Positions 17,337 to 27,200 of a stretch of 64,000 nt of DNA are shown here, in pieces (the stretch's first letter is position 1; each line of letters starts with the position of its first letter). Source of the stretch: Salinibacterium sp. (lineage in GTDB: Bacteria; Actinomycetota; Actinomycetes; Actinomycetales; Microbacteriaceae); assembly GCA_015234465.1 (NCBI GenBank), contig JADGNA010000008.1, positions 558,001-622,000 of the forward strand. Reading direction: 5' to 3'. The notes below the pieces were generated by a model. The model searched no databases. It was not told the origin of the DNA and saw only the letters and a list, made by a program, of their open reading frames with translations. The translations under genes and the position numbers were made by a program.

Positions 17337-18314
17337 TCAGGACACCTGCACGACGAGGCGACCGACGGTGCTGCCGTCGCCGAGGCGCTGCACGGCGTCG
17401 GCAGCGTCTTCGAAGCTCACGACCTCACTGACGAGCGGGCGGATCGCGCCGGCGTCGGCGAGCTGTGTCAGTTCGCGATGTGCGTCGACGACGAGCTGCG
17501 GGTTCTTGCTGTTGTAGAGCCCCCAGTGGAGGCCGACGATGCTGTAGTTCTTGACCAGCGCGTGGTTGGCCTTGGCGGTCTGGATCTCGCCCCCGGCGAA
17601 GCCCACGACGACGATGCGGCCTTCGAAGGCGACGCACTTGGTGGAGCGCTGGAAGGTCTCGCCACCGACGGGGTCGTAGATGACATCCGCACCGCGACCG
17701 CCGGTGTGCTCGTTGACGATCGCGACGAAGTCCTCTTCGCGCCGGTTGACGACGATGTCGGCACCCGCGTCGAGGGCGACCTGCCGCTTGGCCTCGCTGC
17801 CGACAACGCCGATGACGGTCGCGCCTGCTGCCTTGCCGAGCTGCACGGCCGCAGTGCCGACGCCGCCCGCCGCCGCCTGCACGAGCAGGGTCTCGCCCGC
17901 CTGGAGCTGGCCGCGGCGGTGCAGGCCGAACCAGCCCGTCTGGTGTCCGATGATGAGGGCGGATGCCTCAGCGTCGCTCAGTCCCTCAGGTGCCGGGAAG
18001 GTCGCGGCCGCCGGCACGATGACCGTCTCGGCCATGACCCCGATGTGCGAGGAGACGACGCGGTCGCCGACTGAGAAGCCCTCGACCCCCTCGCCGATCG
18101 CGATGACCTCACCGCAGACCTCGATGCCTGGGCTGAAGGGCAGCTCGGGCTTGACCTGGTACTCGCCCCTCGCCAGCAGGACGTCGGGAAAGTTGATCGC
18201 GACTGCGCGCGATCGCAGCGCCAACTCGCCGGGGCCGGGAGTCGGCTCCTCGAGTTCGACGATCTGCATGACGTCTTTTGGCTCGCCGTGTGCTGTTACG
18301 TGCCATGCCCTCAT
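17337..18314 (-). CDS. Quinone oxidoreductase-like MDR protein
   Basis: 325 residues, medium-chain dehydrogenase/reductase without zinc ligands, of the NADPH:quinone oxidoreductase/crotonyl-CoA reductase-like group. The N-terminal domain contains INFPDVLLARGEYQVKPELP; the nucleotide site is QAAAGGVGTAAVQLGKAAG. It should reduce an alpha,beta-unsaturated carbonyl or quinone with NADPH. The start overlaps the TetR gene by 4 bp, so it is the third gene of the SDR-tetR-MDR operon controlled at 19710-19727. The context suggests a step in acyl-CoA or carbonyl catabolism. Confidence 0.85.
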   Translation of the reverse strand: MRAWHVTAHGEPKDVMQIVELEEPTPGPGELALRSRAVAINFPDVLLARGEYQVKPELPFSPGIEVCGEVIAIGEGVEGFSVGDRVVSSHIGVMAETVIVPAAATFPAPEGLSDAEASALIIGHQTGWFGLHRRGQLQAGETLLVQAAAGGVGTAAVQLGKAAGATVIGVVGSEAKRQVALDAGADIVVNRREEDFVAIVNEHTGGRGADVIYDPVGGETFQRSTKCVAFEGRIVVVGFAGGEIQTAKANHALVKNYSIVGLHWGLYNSKNPQLVVDAHRELTQLADAGAIRPLVSEVVSFEDAADAVQRLGDGSTVGRLVVQVS

Positions 18315-18904
18315 TGGGTTGCCTCCGGGATTCGCAGTGAGGTGATGTAGAGCTCGGTGAAGTGCTTGGCGAGCTCGGATGCGCTGATGCCGCCGTCGGA
18401 CGAGTACCAGTGCGAGAGGTAGTGGGGGTTCGCGAAGAAGTTGGCGGAGAGCACGATCGCAGGGATGTCGCTGCGGAACACGCCCTCCTGCTGCCCCTTC
18501 GCGAGCACGCCCATGAATATGTCGTTGAACTCTCGACGGCGGCGCTTGACCTCGCGCTGCCGCCCCTCCGAGAGCATGTGCTGGGAGCGGAAGAATACGG
18601 CGCCCTCGCGGATGCCGGCGATCGACGTCGTCATGAGGTCTTCGCAGATGAGCCGCATGGTCTCGAGCGGGCCGAGCCCTCTGGCAACGATCTCCTCGAG
18701 ATGCGAGCGCTGCAGCGAGAGAAGCCGGTCATAGATGTCGAAGAGCAGGTCGTCCTTCGACGAGAAGTAGTGATAGAGGGCACCCTTGGTCACCCCTGCC
18801 GCGTCGACGATCTGTTGCACGCTCGTCTTCGCATAGCCCTGGGTGGAAAAGAGCTCCACCGAGACCCGCTGGAGTTCCTCTTGGATGTTCACTGATTTCT
18901 TCAT
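18311..18904 (-). CDS. TetR-family transcriptional repressor
   Basis: 197 residues from the ATG at 18904 ([11 protein letters not shown]); the longer frame would run into the upstream gene. The N-terminal helix-turn-helix spans about 10-55, with [27 protein letters not shown], the standard TetR pattern. The C-terminal half is an all-helical ligand pocket of the kind found in regulators of acyl-CoA metabolism. It lies in one operon with an SDR and an MDR reductase. It is the natural candidate to bind the palindrome found at 19710-19727, 21467-21484 and 43231-43248; this assignment is inferred. Confidence 0.88.
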   Translation of the reverse strand: MKKSVNIQEELQRVSVELFSTQGYAKTSVQQIVDAAGVTKGALYHYFSSKDDLLFDIYDRLLSLQRSHLEEIVARGLGPLETMRLICEDLMTTSIAGIREGAVFFRSQHMLSEGRQREVKRRRREFNDIFMGVLAKGQQEGVFRSDIPAIVLSANFFANPHYLSHWYSSDGGISASELAKHFTELYITSLRIPEATQ

Positions 18905-18926
18905 GAGCCGACTATCGCATCCAGCC

Positions 18927-19667
18927 TCAGCCGACCGTTGCCAACGTGCCGCCACCGTCGATGACGATGGTCTGGCCGGTGATCCAGGCGGCGTCGTCGG
19001 AGAGCAGGAAGGTCACGGGGCCCGCGACATCCTCCGGGTTTCCGAGGCGTGCGAGGGGGTACTTGGCGGCGACCTCTTCTTCGCGGCCCTCGTAGAGCGC
19101 CTTCGCGAACTTCGTCTTGATGACGGCGGGTGCGACCGCATTGACGCGGATGCTCGGCGCGAGCTCGAAGGCGAGCTGCTGCGTGAGCGACATGAGGGCG
19201 GCCTTGGAGACGCCGTAGAACGCGATGCCGGGTGCCGCACCGAGCGCCGAGACGGAGGAGATGTTCACGATCGCGCCCCGGAGACCGGCAGCGACGCAGT
19301 CGCGGGTCCAGGCGAGGGCGCCGACGACATTCACATCGAGGATCTTGTGCACGACGGAGTCTTCGATCTCGAGGGCGGGCCCGTAGGCCGGGTTGATGCC
19401 CGCGTTGTTGACGAGGTGGTCGAGGCCACCCATCTCGGCGATGCGGGCGAGCACCTCTTCGCGGTGCGCCGGATCATCCGCCTTGCCCGCGATGCCGACT
19501 GCGACATCGGAGCCTCCGAGGCCCTCCACGGCTGCGTCGAGTGCCTCCTGGCCTCGTGCCGTGATGACGACTCGCCCACCGTCGGCGACAATGCGCTGCG
19601 CGATGGCGAGTCCGATGCCTCGGCTCGCGCCGGTGACCAGCGTCGTCGTGCCCTCGAATCGGCCCAC
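18927..19667 (-). CDS. Short-chain dehydrogenase/reductase
   Basis: 246 residues from the GTG at 19667, which lies six bases after AAGGA; the in-frame GTG at 19673 is too close to that site. Classical SDR features: TGASRGIG cofactor loop, NNAG, the catalytic Ser in [10 protein letters not shown], and YGVSKAAL with Tyr and Lys. The order and length match FabG-like 3-oxoacyl or 3-hydroxyacyl-CoA dehydrogenases. First gene of the SDR-tetR-MDR operon, divergent from a serine hydrolase, with a TetR-type operator between them. Confidence 0.87.
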   Translation of the reverse strand: MGRFEGTTTLVTGASRGIGLAIAQRIVADGGRVVITARGQEALDAAVEGLGGSDVAVGIAGKADDPAHREEVLARIAEMGGLDHLVNNAGINPAYGPALEIEDSVVHKILDVNVVGALAWTRDCVAAGLRGAIVNISSVSALGAAPGIAFYGVSKAALMSLTQQLAFELAPSIRVNAVAPAVIKTKFAKALYEGREEEVAAKYPLARLGNPEDVAGPVTFLLSDDAAWITGQTIVIDGGGTLATVG

Positions 19668-19709
19668 GTCCACTCCTTCGTGACTGTCGGGATGCCGGCC
19701 CTAGATTCA

Positions 19710-19727
19710 GAACCGACCAGTTGGTAT
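19710..19727. promoter_or_regulatory. TetR-type operator, site A
   Basis: GAACCGACCAGTTGGTAT, an imperfect palindrome, matching site C (43231-43248) at 13 of 18 positions. It lies between the divergent SDR-tetR operon and the serine hydrolase gene, so it could control both. Confidence 0.6.
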
Positions 19728-19805
19728 GTTCACCTTACAGGCACGACCGCAGGATGTTGCAAGACATTTCTGTACCGAATTCCTCACGATGCAAAGGAGC
19801 TTCGA

Positions 19806-20975
19806 ATGAGCGACACCACCCCGACCCGAACAGCCGTGGTGTACGGCGACAACGACCCCAGGTTCGACGCAGTGAGGGAGGAGTTCCAGCGCCGCCTCGA
19901 CAGCGGAGAGGAACTCGGCGCCTCGATTGCGGCCACGATCGACGGCGAGACGGTGATCGACCTGTGGGGCGGCTACGCGGACGAGGAGCGCACCCGGGAA
20001 TGGGAGCGCGACACCATCACGAACGTGTGGTCCACAACCAAGACGGTCGTCGCACTCGCCGTGCTCGTGCTCGTCGACCGGGGCGAAATCGACCTCGATG
20101 CGCCCGTCGCCAAGTACTGGCCCGAGTTCGCGCAGAACGGCAAGGACGGCGTCACGGTCGCCCACCTCATGTCGCACACCTCAGGTGTCAGCGGATGGGA
20201 CGCGCCCTTCGCGACGGAGGACATGTTCGACCACGAGAAGGCGGCAGCGTCACTCGCGGCGCAGGCCCCGTGGTGGGAGCCGGGCACGGCATCCGGATAC
20301 CACCTGCTGAACTACGGCCACCTGCTCGGCGAGGTTGTGCGCCGCGTGACGGGCAAGACGATCGGCACCTTCGTGCGCGAGGAGATCGCCGGCCCGCTCG
20401 GCGCGGACTTCCACATCGGCCTCGCCCCCAGCGAGTTCGCACGGGTCAGCCCCGTCGTCCCCCCGCCGCCGGCGCAGATGGACCTCTCGGCGCTGCCGCC
20501 CGAGCATCCGGCGATCCGCACCTTCATGGCACCCGTGCTGGATGCGACCGCGACCTGGAGCGATGACTGGCGCAAGGCGGAGATCGGCGGCGCGGGCGGG
20601 CACGGCAACGCGCGTTCCGTGGCGCGCATCGAGTCCGTCATCACGAACGGCGGCGAGGTCGACGGCGTCAGACTCCTTTCCCCCGCCACGATCGACCGTA
20701 TCTTCGAGCAGAAGTCCGACGGGCTCGACCTCGTGCTCTTCCAGCACCTGCGCTTCGGCGTCGGCTTCGCCCTGCCGAGCGCGGGCCAGCCAGCCATCCC
20801 GCAGCGCGACCGGCTCGCTTTCTGGGGCGGCTGGGGAGGTTCGCTCATCGTCAATGACGTGGGACGCGGGGCGACCTTCGCCTACGTCATGAACAAGATG
20901 TCGGCGGGCATCATCGGTTCGCCGCGCAGCGACGCCTACATGACCGCCTTCGACGGCGCGCTCGGAGAGGCCTAG
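19806..20975 (+). CDS. Beta-lactamase-fold serine hydrolase (class C/EstB-like)
   Basis: 389 residues from the ATG at 19806, with AAAGGAG just upstream. The SxxK catalytic motif is STTK in [13 protein letters not shown] (about residues 75-78). The tyrosine of the second motif is in [16 protein letters not shown], and WGGWGGS near the C-terminus is the third box. No signal peptide, so it acts in the cytoplasm, which favours an esterase or lactone/amide hydrolase over a beta-lactamase. It shares its upstream region with the SDR-tetR operon. The stop overlaps that of the converging thioesterase gene. Confidence 0.85.
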   Translation: MSDTTPTRTAVVYGDNDPRFDAVREEFQRRLDSGEELGASIAATIDGETVIDLWGGYADEERTREWERDTITNVWSTTKTVVALAVLVLVDRGEIDLDAPVAKYWPEFAQNGKDGVTVAHLMSHTSGVSGWDAPFATEDMFDHEKAAASLAAQAPWWEPGTASGYHLLNYGHLLGEVVRRVTGKTIGTFVREEIAGPLGADFHIGLAPSEFARVSPVVPPPPAQMDLSALPPEHPAIRTFMAPVLDATATWSDDWRKAEIGGAGGHGNARSVARIESVITNGGEVDGVRLLSPATIDRIFEQKSDGLDLVLFQHLRFGVGFALPSAGQPAIPQRDRLAFWGGWGGSLIVNDVGRGATFAYVMNKMSAGIIGSPRSDAYMTAFDGALGEA

Positions 20976-21430
20976 CGGAACGGCGCCGGGTCGCCCAGCC
21001 ACTGCGAGAAGGTCACCCGAAGGTCTTCTGGAAGTGGGACTGGGCGGCCCGATGCCGTGTCGACGATCACGAGCGTCGTGCTGGCGATCGCATAGACGAC
21101 AGAACCGTCCGCCTCGCCGAGCTCGTAGCCGAGGTCGACGCTCGAGCCGCCGACACGAGTGACCCAGAGCCGCACGGTGAGGGGCTCGGCGCGGTAGTTG
21201 AGGGGCGCCCGGTACTCGATGCGGTGGCCGGCGACGAGGCCGTTGCTGCCCTCGGGGAAGAGGTCGAAGACCCCGAGGGACGGGTCGACGCCTTCGGCCG
21301 CCTGCTCTCCGAGCGGCGGCGTGAAGATCGCGAAGCGGGTGTCTTCGAGGTAGCGCACGAAGAAGACGTTGTTGACATGCCCATATGAGTCCATGTCTCC
21401 CCAGCGGATGGCAACCTTCGCTTCAGGCAT
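20972..21430 (-). CDS. Acyl-CoA thioesterase (4HBT hotdog family)
   Basis: 152 residues from the ATG at 21430, with GAGGAG upstream. The hotdog-fold active-site motif [15 protein letters not shown] holds the catalytic Asp; RIEYRAPL-type strands follow. It hydrolyses acyl-CoA or aryl-CoA thioesters, releasing CoA. The promoter is overlapped by a TetR-type operator (site B), which places it in the same putative acyl-CoA regulon as the neighbouring SDR-tetR operon. It diverges from the PucR-type regulator gene. Confidence 0.87.
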   Translation of the reverse strand: MPEAKVAIRWGDMDSYGHVNNVFFVRYLEDTRFAIFTPPLGEQAAEGVDPSLGVFDLFPEGSNGLVAGHRIEYRAPLNYRAEPLTVRLWVTRVGGSSVDLGYELGEADGSVVYAIASTTLVIVDTASGRPVPLPEDLRVTFSQWLGDPAPFR

Positions 21431-21459
21431 GTGCTCCTCTTTCTTTTCTGCTCGCTTCG

Positions 21460-21489
21460 CTATAACATACCGGCTAGTCGGTTTGTCCG
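21460..21489. promoter_or_regulatory. Divergent promoter region with TetR-type operator, site B
   Basis: ATACCGGCTAGTCGGTTT (21467-21484); its reverse complement matches site C at 15 of 18 bases. For the thioesterase (minus strand) CGGACA (21484-21489), 18 bp and TTATAG (21460-21465) form a promoter with the operator in the spacer. For the plus-strand regulator gene TATAAC (21461-21466) can serve as -10, with the operator over the start site. Confidence 0.62.
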
Positions 21490-21503
21490 ACGGGAGGTCT
21501 TCA

Positions 21504-22667
21504 ATGTCGCAGCTTCTACACCCCACGAGTTCGGGAGCATCCCGACGAGCGCCGAGCGGCGTGACCCTCGATGCCGCCGGACTCTCAGCGCGAGCGATCG
21601 AGGTGGCAAAGCACAGCCTGCCGTGGCTGCGCGAAATGCCCCCGCGCCGGCTCATGCTCATGGATCGCGTGACTCAGGCCGGCATCCGATCGTTCCAAGC
21701 GTACTTTCGCGACCCGGACTCGGCGGATCCCACCGACATGTTCGCGGTCGCCCCTCGCGAGCTCGTGCGTTCCGTGACGCTCCAGCAGACCCTCCAGCTC
21801 ATGCGCGTGACCTCCTCACTCATCGAGGAGACCCTCGCGACGACCGAGGAGCGCGAGGCGAGCGTGATCTTCTCCCGGCAACTCGCCTTCGCCGCCGCTG
21901 AGCTCTACGCGACGGTCGGCGACGGCAACGGTCTCTGGGAGCGTCGACTCGAGCAGTATGTCGTGGATGCCGCCCTCCGCGGCACCCTCCCTGACGCCCT
22001 GCACCAGCGCATCCGCGCGGTCGGATGGCGCGGCCAGGGTGCCGCGATCGCCGCCGTCGGCACGCCACCAGACGACGGCGACACCGACCGCCTGCGTCGC
22101 CTCGCGTGGGACGCGGGTGCCGACGTGCTGCTCGGCACCTCGAGGGAGCGGCTCGTCGCCATCGCCTCGGTTGTCGAGGGCCACTCGGCCGACGACCTGC
22201 CAGCCGTCGTCGCCGCGATCGCGGACGGCTTCGGCGCAGGCCACGTGCTCGTCGGCCCCGTCGTCGGCGACGTGACGGATGCCTGGAGCAGCCTCCACGC
22301 GGCATCCGTCGCCGCCACCGTCGTCATTGCGAGCGACGCCGACACCCGCGTCGTTGCGGCCGACGATCTTCTGCCGGAGCGCGCGCTCGCGGGTGACGAG
22401 CGTGCCCGCGCCGCCCTGATCAAGAAGGCCTACTCCCCGCTGCGTCAGGCGAGGCAGCCGCTCCTCGAGACGGCGCGCCGCTTCGTCGAGGCGGGCGGGG
22501 CGGTCGAGACGGCGGCCAGACGGCTCGACGTGCACCCCAATACCGTGCGCTATCGCCTCAAGCGCATCGCGGATGCCACGGGGCTCGACCCGACGGGAGC
22601 ACGCGATTCCTTCGTGCTGCAGTGTGCCCTGCGCCTCGGCCTCATGCAGGACGCCACCACCTCCTGA
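21504..22667 (+). CDS. PucR/CdaR-type transcriptional regulator
   Basis: 387 residues from the ATG at 21504, with GGGAGG upstream. The C-terminal 55 residues are the PucR-type helix-turn-helix (VETAARRLDVHPNTVRYRLK). The central part resembles the degenerate GGDEF-like domain common in this family. The N-terminal 150 residues are helical with no known sensor domain. The architecture recalls the FasR activator of fatty-acid synthesis genes in Streptomyces, but no fab genes are adjacent here, so the target is unknown. The TetR-type operator just upstream suggests coupling to acyl-CoA metabolism. Confidence 0.85.
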   Translation: MSQLLHPTSSGASRRAPSGVTLDAAGLSARAIEVAKHSLPWLREMPPRRLMLMDRVTQAGIRSFQAYFRDPDSADPTDMFAVAPRELVRSVTLQQTLQLMRVTSSLIEETLATTEEREASVIFSRQLAFAAAELYATVGDGNGLWERRLEQYVVDAALRGTLPDALHQRIRAVGWRGQGAAIAAVGTPPDDGDTDRLRRLAWDAGADVLLGTSRERLVAIASVVEGHSADDLPAVVAAIADGFGAGHVLVGPVVGDVTDAWSSLHAASVAATVVIASDADTRVVAADDLLPERALAGDERARAALIKKAYSPLRQARQPLLETARRFVEAGGAVETAARRLDVHPNTVRYRLKRIADATGLDPTGARDSFVLQCALRLGLMQDATTS

Positions 22668-22677
22668 ACCGAAGATG

Positions 22678-22715
22678 TCTCGACATCGAGAGACTTTGAC
22701 AACAGAAGGTAAGAT
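22678..22715 (+). promoter_or_regulatory. Palindromic operator and -10 box upstream of icd
   Basis: TCTCGACATCGAGA (22678-22691), two perfect 6-bp arms with a 2-bp centre, lies 57 bp before the icd start. TAAGAT (22710-22715) is a plausible -10 box 18 bp after it, so a bound protein would cover the -35 region. The regulator is not identifiable from the window. Confidence 0.5.
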
Positions 22716-22747
22716 TGGTGCGGCCCTACGAGAGGAAGCACACAAAC

Positions 22748-23965
22748 GTGGCAAAGATCAAGGTTGAAGGAACCGTCGTCGAGCTCGACGGCGATGAGAT
22801 GACTCGCATCATCTGGCAGAAGATCAAGGACACCCTGATCCACCCCTACCTCGACGTGACGCTCGAGTACTACGACCTCGGCATCGAGAAGCGCGACGAG
22901 ACCGACGACCAGATCACGATCGACGCGGCACACGCCATCCAGAGGCACGGCGTCGGCGTCAAGTGCGCGACGATCACCCCCGACGAGGCACGCGTCGAGG
23001 AGTTCGGGCTCAAGAAGATGTGGAAGTCGCCCAACGGCACCATCCGCAACATCCTCGGCGGCGTCATCTTCCGCGAGCCCATCATCATCTCCAACATCCC
23101 GCGCCTCGTGCCGGGCTGGAACAAGCCGATCATCATCGGCCGTCACGCCTTCGGCGACCAGTACCGCGCCACGGACTTCAAGTTCCAGGGCGAGGGCACG
23201 CTGACCGTCGAGTTCACCCCGAAGGATGGCGGCGAGCCGCAGAAGTTCGAGGTCTACCAGGCGCCCGGCGACGGCATCGCACAGGTGCAGTACAACCTCG
23301 ACGCGAGCATCCGCGACTTCGCGCGCGCATCGCTCAACTACGGCCTCAGCCGCAAGTACCCCGTCTACCTCTCGACGAAGAACACGATCCTCAAGGCCTA
23401 CGACGGCCGGTTCAAGGACATCTTCGAGGAGATCTACCAGACCGAGTTCAAGGCTCAGTTCGAAGCCGAGGGCCTCACCTACGAGCACCGCCTCATCGAC
23501 GACATGGTCGCCTCGGCCATGAAGTGGGAGGGCGGCTACGTCTGGGCCTGCAAGAACTACGACGGTGACGTGCAGTCCGACACGGTCGCGCAGGGCTTCG
23601 GCTCACTCGGCCTCATGACCTCGGTGCTCTCGACCCCGGACGGCAAGATCGTCGAGGCCGAGGCCGCCCACGGCACGGTCACGCGCCACTACCGCCAGCA
23701 CCAGGCCGGCAAGCCCACCTCGACGAACCCGATCGCCTCGATCTTCGCCTGGACGCGCGGCCTCGCGCACCGCGGCAAGCTCGACGGCAACCAGGAGCTC
23801 ATCGACTTCAGCCTCACGCTCGAGGACGTCGTCATCAAGACGGTCGAGTCGGGCAAGATGACGAAGGACCTCGCGCTCCTCGTCGGGCCCGAGCAGCCGT
23901 ACCAGACGACGGAGGAGTTCCTCGCGACCCTCGACGAGAACCTCCAGGCACGGATGGCCGCCTAG
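22748..23965 (+). CDS. icd: NADP-dependent isocitrate dehydrogenase (homodimeric type)
   Basis: 405 residues from a GTG with AGAGGAAG upstream. The opening [17 protein letters not shown] is diagnostic of the eukaryotic-like homodimeric class rather than the E. coli or monomeric classes. Substrate-binding SPNGTIRN and [12 protein letters not shown] and the metal-binding aspartates in [12 protein letters not shown] are present. The C-terminal cofactor part has [11 protein letters not shown], where Arg and His favour NADP. It oxidises isocitrate to 2-oxoglutarate in the TCA cycle. Monocistronic: it has its own promoter region and a strong terminator. Confidence 0.96.
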   Translation: MAKIKVEGTVVELDGDEMTRIIWQKIKDTLIHPYLDVTLEYYDLGIEKRDETDDQITIDAAHAIQRHGVGVKCATITPDEARVEEFGLKKMWKSPNGTIRNILGGVIFREPIIISNIPRLVPGWNKPIIIGRHAFGDQYRATDFKFQGEGTLTVEFTPKDGGEPQKFEVYQAPGDGIAQVQYNLDASIRDFARASLNYGLSRKYPVYLSTKNTILKAYDGRFKDIFEEIYQTEFKAQFEAEGLTYEHRLIDDMVASAMKWEGGYVWACKNYDGDVQSDTVAQGFGSLGLMTSVLSTPDGKIVEAEAAHGTVTRHYRQHQAGKPTSTNPIASIFAWTRGLAHRGKLDGNQELIDFSLTLEDVVIKTVESGKMTKDLALLVGPEQPYQTTEEFLATLDENLQARMAA

Positions 23966-23978
23966 CCAGTCCCGCCCT

Positions 23979-24016
23979 CACGACGGCCCCCGCTCACTCG
24001 AGCGGGGGCCGTCGTG
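23979..24016 (+). terminator. Terminator of icd
   Basis: A perfect 16-bp stem: CACGACGGCCCCCGCT (23979-23994), 6-nt loop, complement at 24001-24016. It starts 13 bp after the icd stop. Confidence 0.85.
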
Positions 24017-24205
24017 CATGTCCGGCGCGGGCGATCACAGAATTGACCCCCGGAAAGTCCTCCAGAGTGAGGACAGCAGCGCGGGAGTCCTTGACGAGAG
24101 GATGAGTGCACCCCCCGTGCGGGGGTAGACGCAGTCTTATAGTGCGTCTGCCGCGTCAACGCCGACGCGTGCATCCGGTGTTCCTTCTCGAGAACTGGAC
24201 AAGCT

Positions 24206-27200
24206 GTGAAGAAGCGCATGCTCACCTCCACCGTCGCCGCCGCCGCACTCATTGCGGCCTCACTCGTGGGAGGGGGATCGATCGCATCCGCTGCTCCCCC
24301 GCCCAGCTTCGCGGGCGGCGTCATCGGCAAGAACACGCAGACCGCCTTCACGCCGGGGCGCTACATCGTGACGCTCGCGGACCAGCCCGTCGCGACCTAC
24401 GACGGCGGCGTGCGCGGCTTCGACGCCACGACGCCCGAGAAGGGCGAACAGCTCAACACGCGCCGGCAGGCGGTGCAGGAGTACGGCGACTACCTCGCCG
24501 AGACGCAGCAGGAGGTCGCGGAATCGGTCGGGGCCACGATCGATGCCTCGTACACGCTCGCGATGAACGGCTTCTCGGCCGACCTCAGCGTCGAGCAGCT
24601 CGCCGCACTGTCGGCCAACAAGAGGGTCGCCTCGCTCGTGCCGGACGAGCTCAAGCACATCACGGAGGCGGAGCGCTCGACCGAGTTCCTCGGGCTCGAG
24701 GGCCCCGGCGGCGTGTGGGAGGCCGTCGGCGGTGCCGAGACGGCGGGCGAGGGTGTCGTCGTCGGCGTGCTCGACACGGGCATCGCGCCCGAGAACCCCG
24801 CCTTCGCTGGCGAGCCGCTCGGCACAGACCCTGGCGCCGGCCCCTACCGTGACGGCGACGCGATCGTCTTCGAGAAGAGCGACGGGGGCACCTTCACGGG
24901 CGCCTGCGTCGAGGGCGAGCAGTTCACCTCCGACGACTGCAACAGCAAGGTCATCACGGCGCGCTACTTCGCCGAGGGCTTCGGCGTCGGCAACCTCGGT
25001 GGCGCGGACCTCGGCGAGTACGTGTCGCCGCGCGACGGTGACGGGCACGGTTCGCACACCGCGAGCACGGCCGCGGGCAACCTTGACACCCCCGCGAACG
25101 TGGGTGGCCAGGACTTCGGCACCTTCAGCGGTGTCGCGCCGGCCGCCAAGATCGCCGCCTACAAGGTGTGCTGGACGGGCCCAAACCCCGCCGCCACGAA
25201 CGACGACGGATGCACCACGACCGACCTGCTCGCGGCCATCGACCAAGCCGTGGCCGACTCGGTCGACGTCATCAACTTCTCCATCGGCGGCGGCTCTGCC
25301 CGGGGCACCGCTGAGCCCACCGACCTCGCCTTCCTGGGCGCGGCGGCGGCCGGCATCTTCGTCGCAGCATCCGCCGGCAACGCGGGCCCCGGCGCGACGA
25401 CGCTCGACAACGCGGCCCCGTGGATCACGACCGTCGCGGCGAGCACGATCCCGAACTACGAGGCCACGGTGGAGCTGGGCGACGGACAGCGCTTCGCGGG
25501 AGCGTCGGCCACGGTCGATCGCACCGAGGGCGCTGAGCCGGTGAGCGGACCCCTGGTTGCGGCATCCGCTGTCGCACTGCCGGGCGCGACGGATGCAAAC
25601 CTGTGCCTCGCGGACACGCTCGACCCCGCCCAGGTGGCTGGCACGATCGTCGTGTGTGAGCGCGGCGTCAGCGCCCGGGTCGACAAGTCGGCCGAGGTCG
25701 CCCGCGCGGGCGGCATCGGGGTCGTGTTGATCAACCCGAGCTTCAGCTCGCTCGACCTCGACACGCACGTCATCCCGACGGTGCACCTCGACGCGGACAC
25801 GCACGCGGCCGTGCTCGCCTACGCGGCAACCCCGGATGCGACGGCCACGCTGCTGCCCGAAAACCTCACGGGCGTCGAGACCCCGACCCCCCAGGTCGCC
25901 GGCTTCTCGTCGCGCGGCCCGATCGAGGTCGACGGCAGCGACATCATCAAGCCCGACATCTCGGCGCCCGGCGTCGGGATCCTCGCGGCGACCGCCAACC
26001 CGGCCGACGGTGAGCCGACCTACGCGTTCCTCTCCGGCACGTCGATGTCGTCGCCGCACATTGCGGGGCTCGCCGCGCTCTACCTGGGCGAGCGGCCGAG
26101 CGCGACCCCGGCCGAGATCAAGTCGGCGTTCATGACGACCGCCTACGACACCGTCGACCGGGAGACGGGCCGAGTGACCGACCCCTACGCACAGGGTGCG
26201 GGGCACGTCGACCCGACGCGCTTCTTCTCACCGGGCCTGCTCTACCTCAACGACACGCCTGACTGGCTGTCGTACCTCGAGGGCGCCGGCTACGACGTGA
26301 TCGACCCCGCGGTCGAGCCCGTGGACCCGAGCAACCTCAACCTGGCCTCGATCGGCATCGGCTCGCTGACCGGCACCGAGACGATCACACGCAGCGTCAC
26401 CTCCACGCAGGCCGGCACCTTCACGGCGTCGATCGACGTGCCGGGAATCGAGGCGACCGTCGAGCCCTCGACGCTCACCTTCGGTGCCGCGGGCGAGACG
26501 CAGACGTTCACGATCACGGTGACGCGAACGGATGCTCCCCTCGACGCCTTCACGAGCGGGTTCCTCACCTGGAGCAACGGCGAGACCGAGGTGCGCAGCC
26601 CCGTCTCGATTCGTCCCGTGACGATCGTCGCACCCGACGACGTGGTGGGCGAGGGCGTCACGGGGGCCGTCGATGTGACGGTCACCCCGGGAGGCACGGG
26701 TGAGATCCCGCTCGGCACGACCGGGCTCACCCAGGGCACGCTGCATCCGGACCCCACTGGCGTCGAGACGGAACACTCGGGTTCCGGCACCAACGGCGAC
26801 ACCTTCACCTACCAGGTGGCGGTCGGCGAGGGCGCGCAGTACGCCCGCTTCGACCTCGACTCGATCGACGACACGGCCGACCTCGACCTGGTCGTCTACC
26901 AGCTGGATGCGGCCGGCACGCCGATCGCCGGTTGGCAGTCGGCGAGCGGCGCGGCCGATGAGCGCGTCAACCTGGTCGCGCCGGAGGCGGCCACCTACCA
27001 GGTGATCGTGTCGATCTACTCGGCGAACCCCACGACGGCCTTCGACCTCAGCACCTACGTGGTGGCGCCGGGTGGAGCGCCGCTCGCGCTCGCACCGCCC
27101 GTGCTCGCGGGGGTGCAGGGCGAGCCGGTGACCTACACGGCATCGTGGGCCGACCTCGCCCCGCACAGCCGCTACCTCGGCCTGATCGAGTACGGCGAGA

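Noticed and set aside
24260-26206. 648-codon minus-strand frame inside the subtilase gene
   Set aside because: Antisense shadow: no motifs, no ribosome-binding site, and the opposite strand encodes the S8 catalytic triad.
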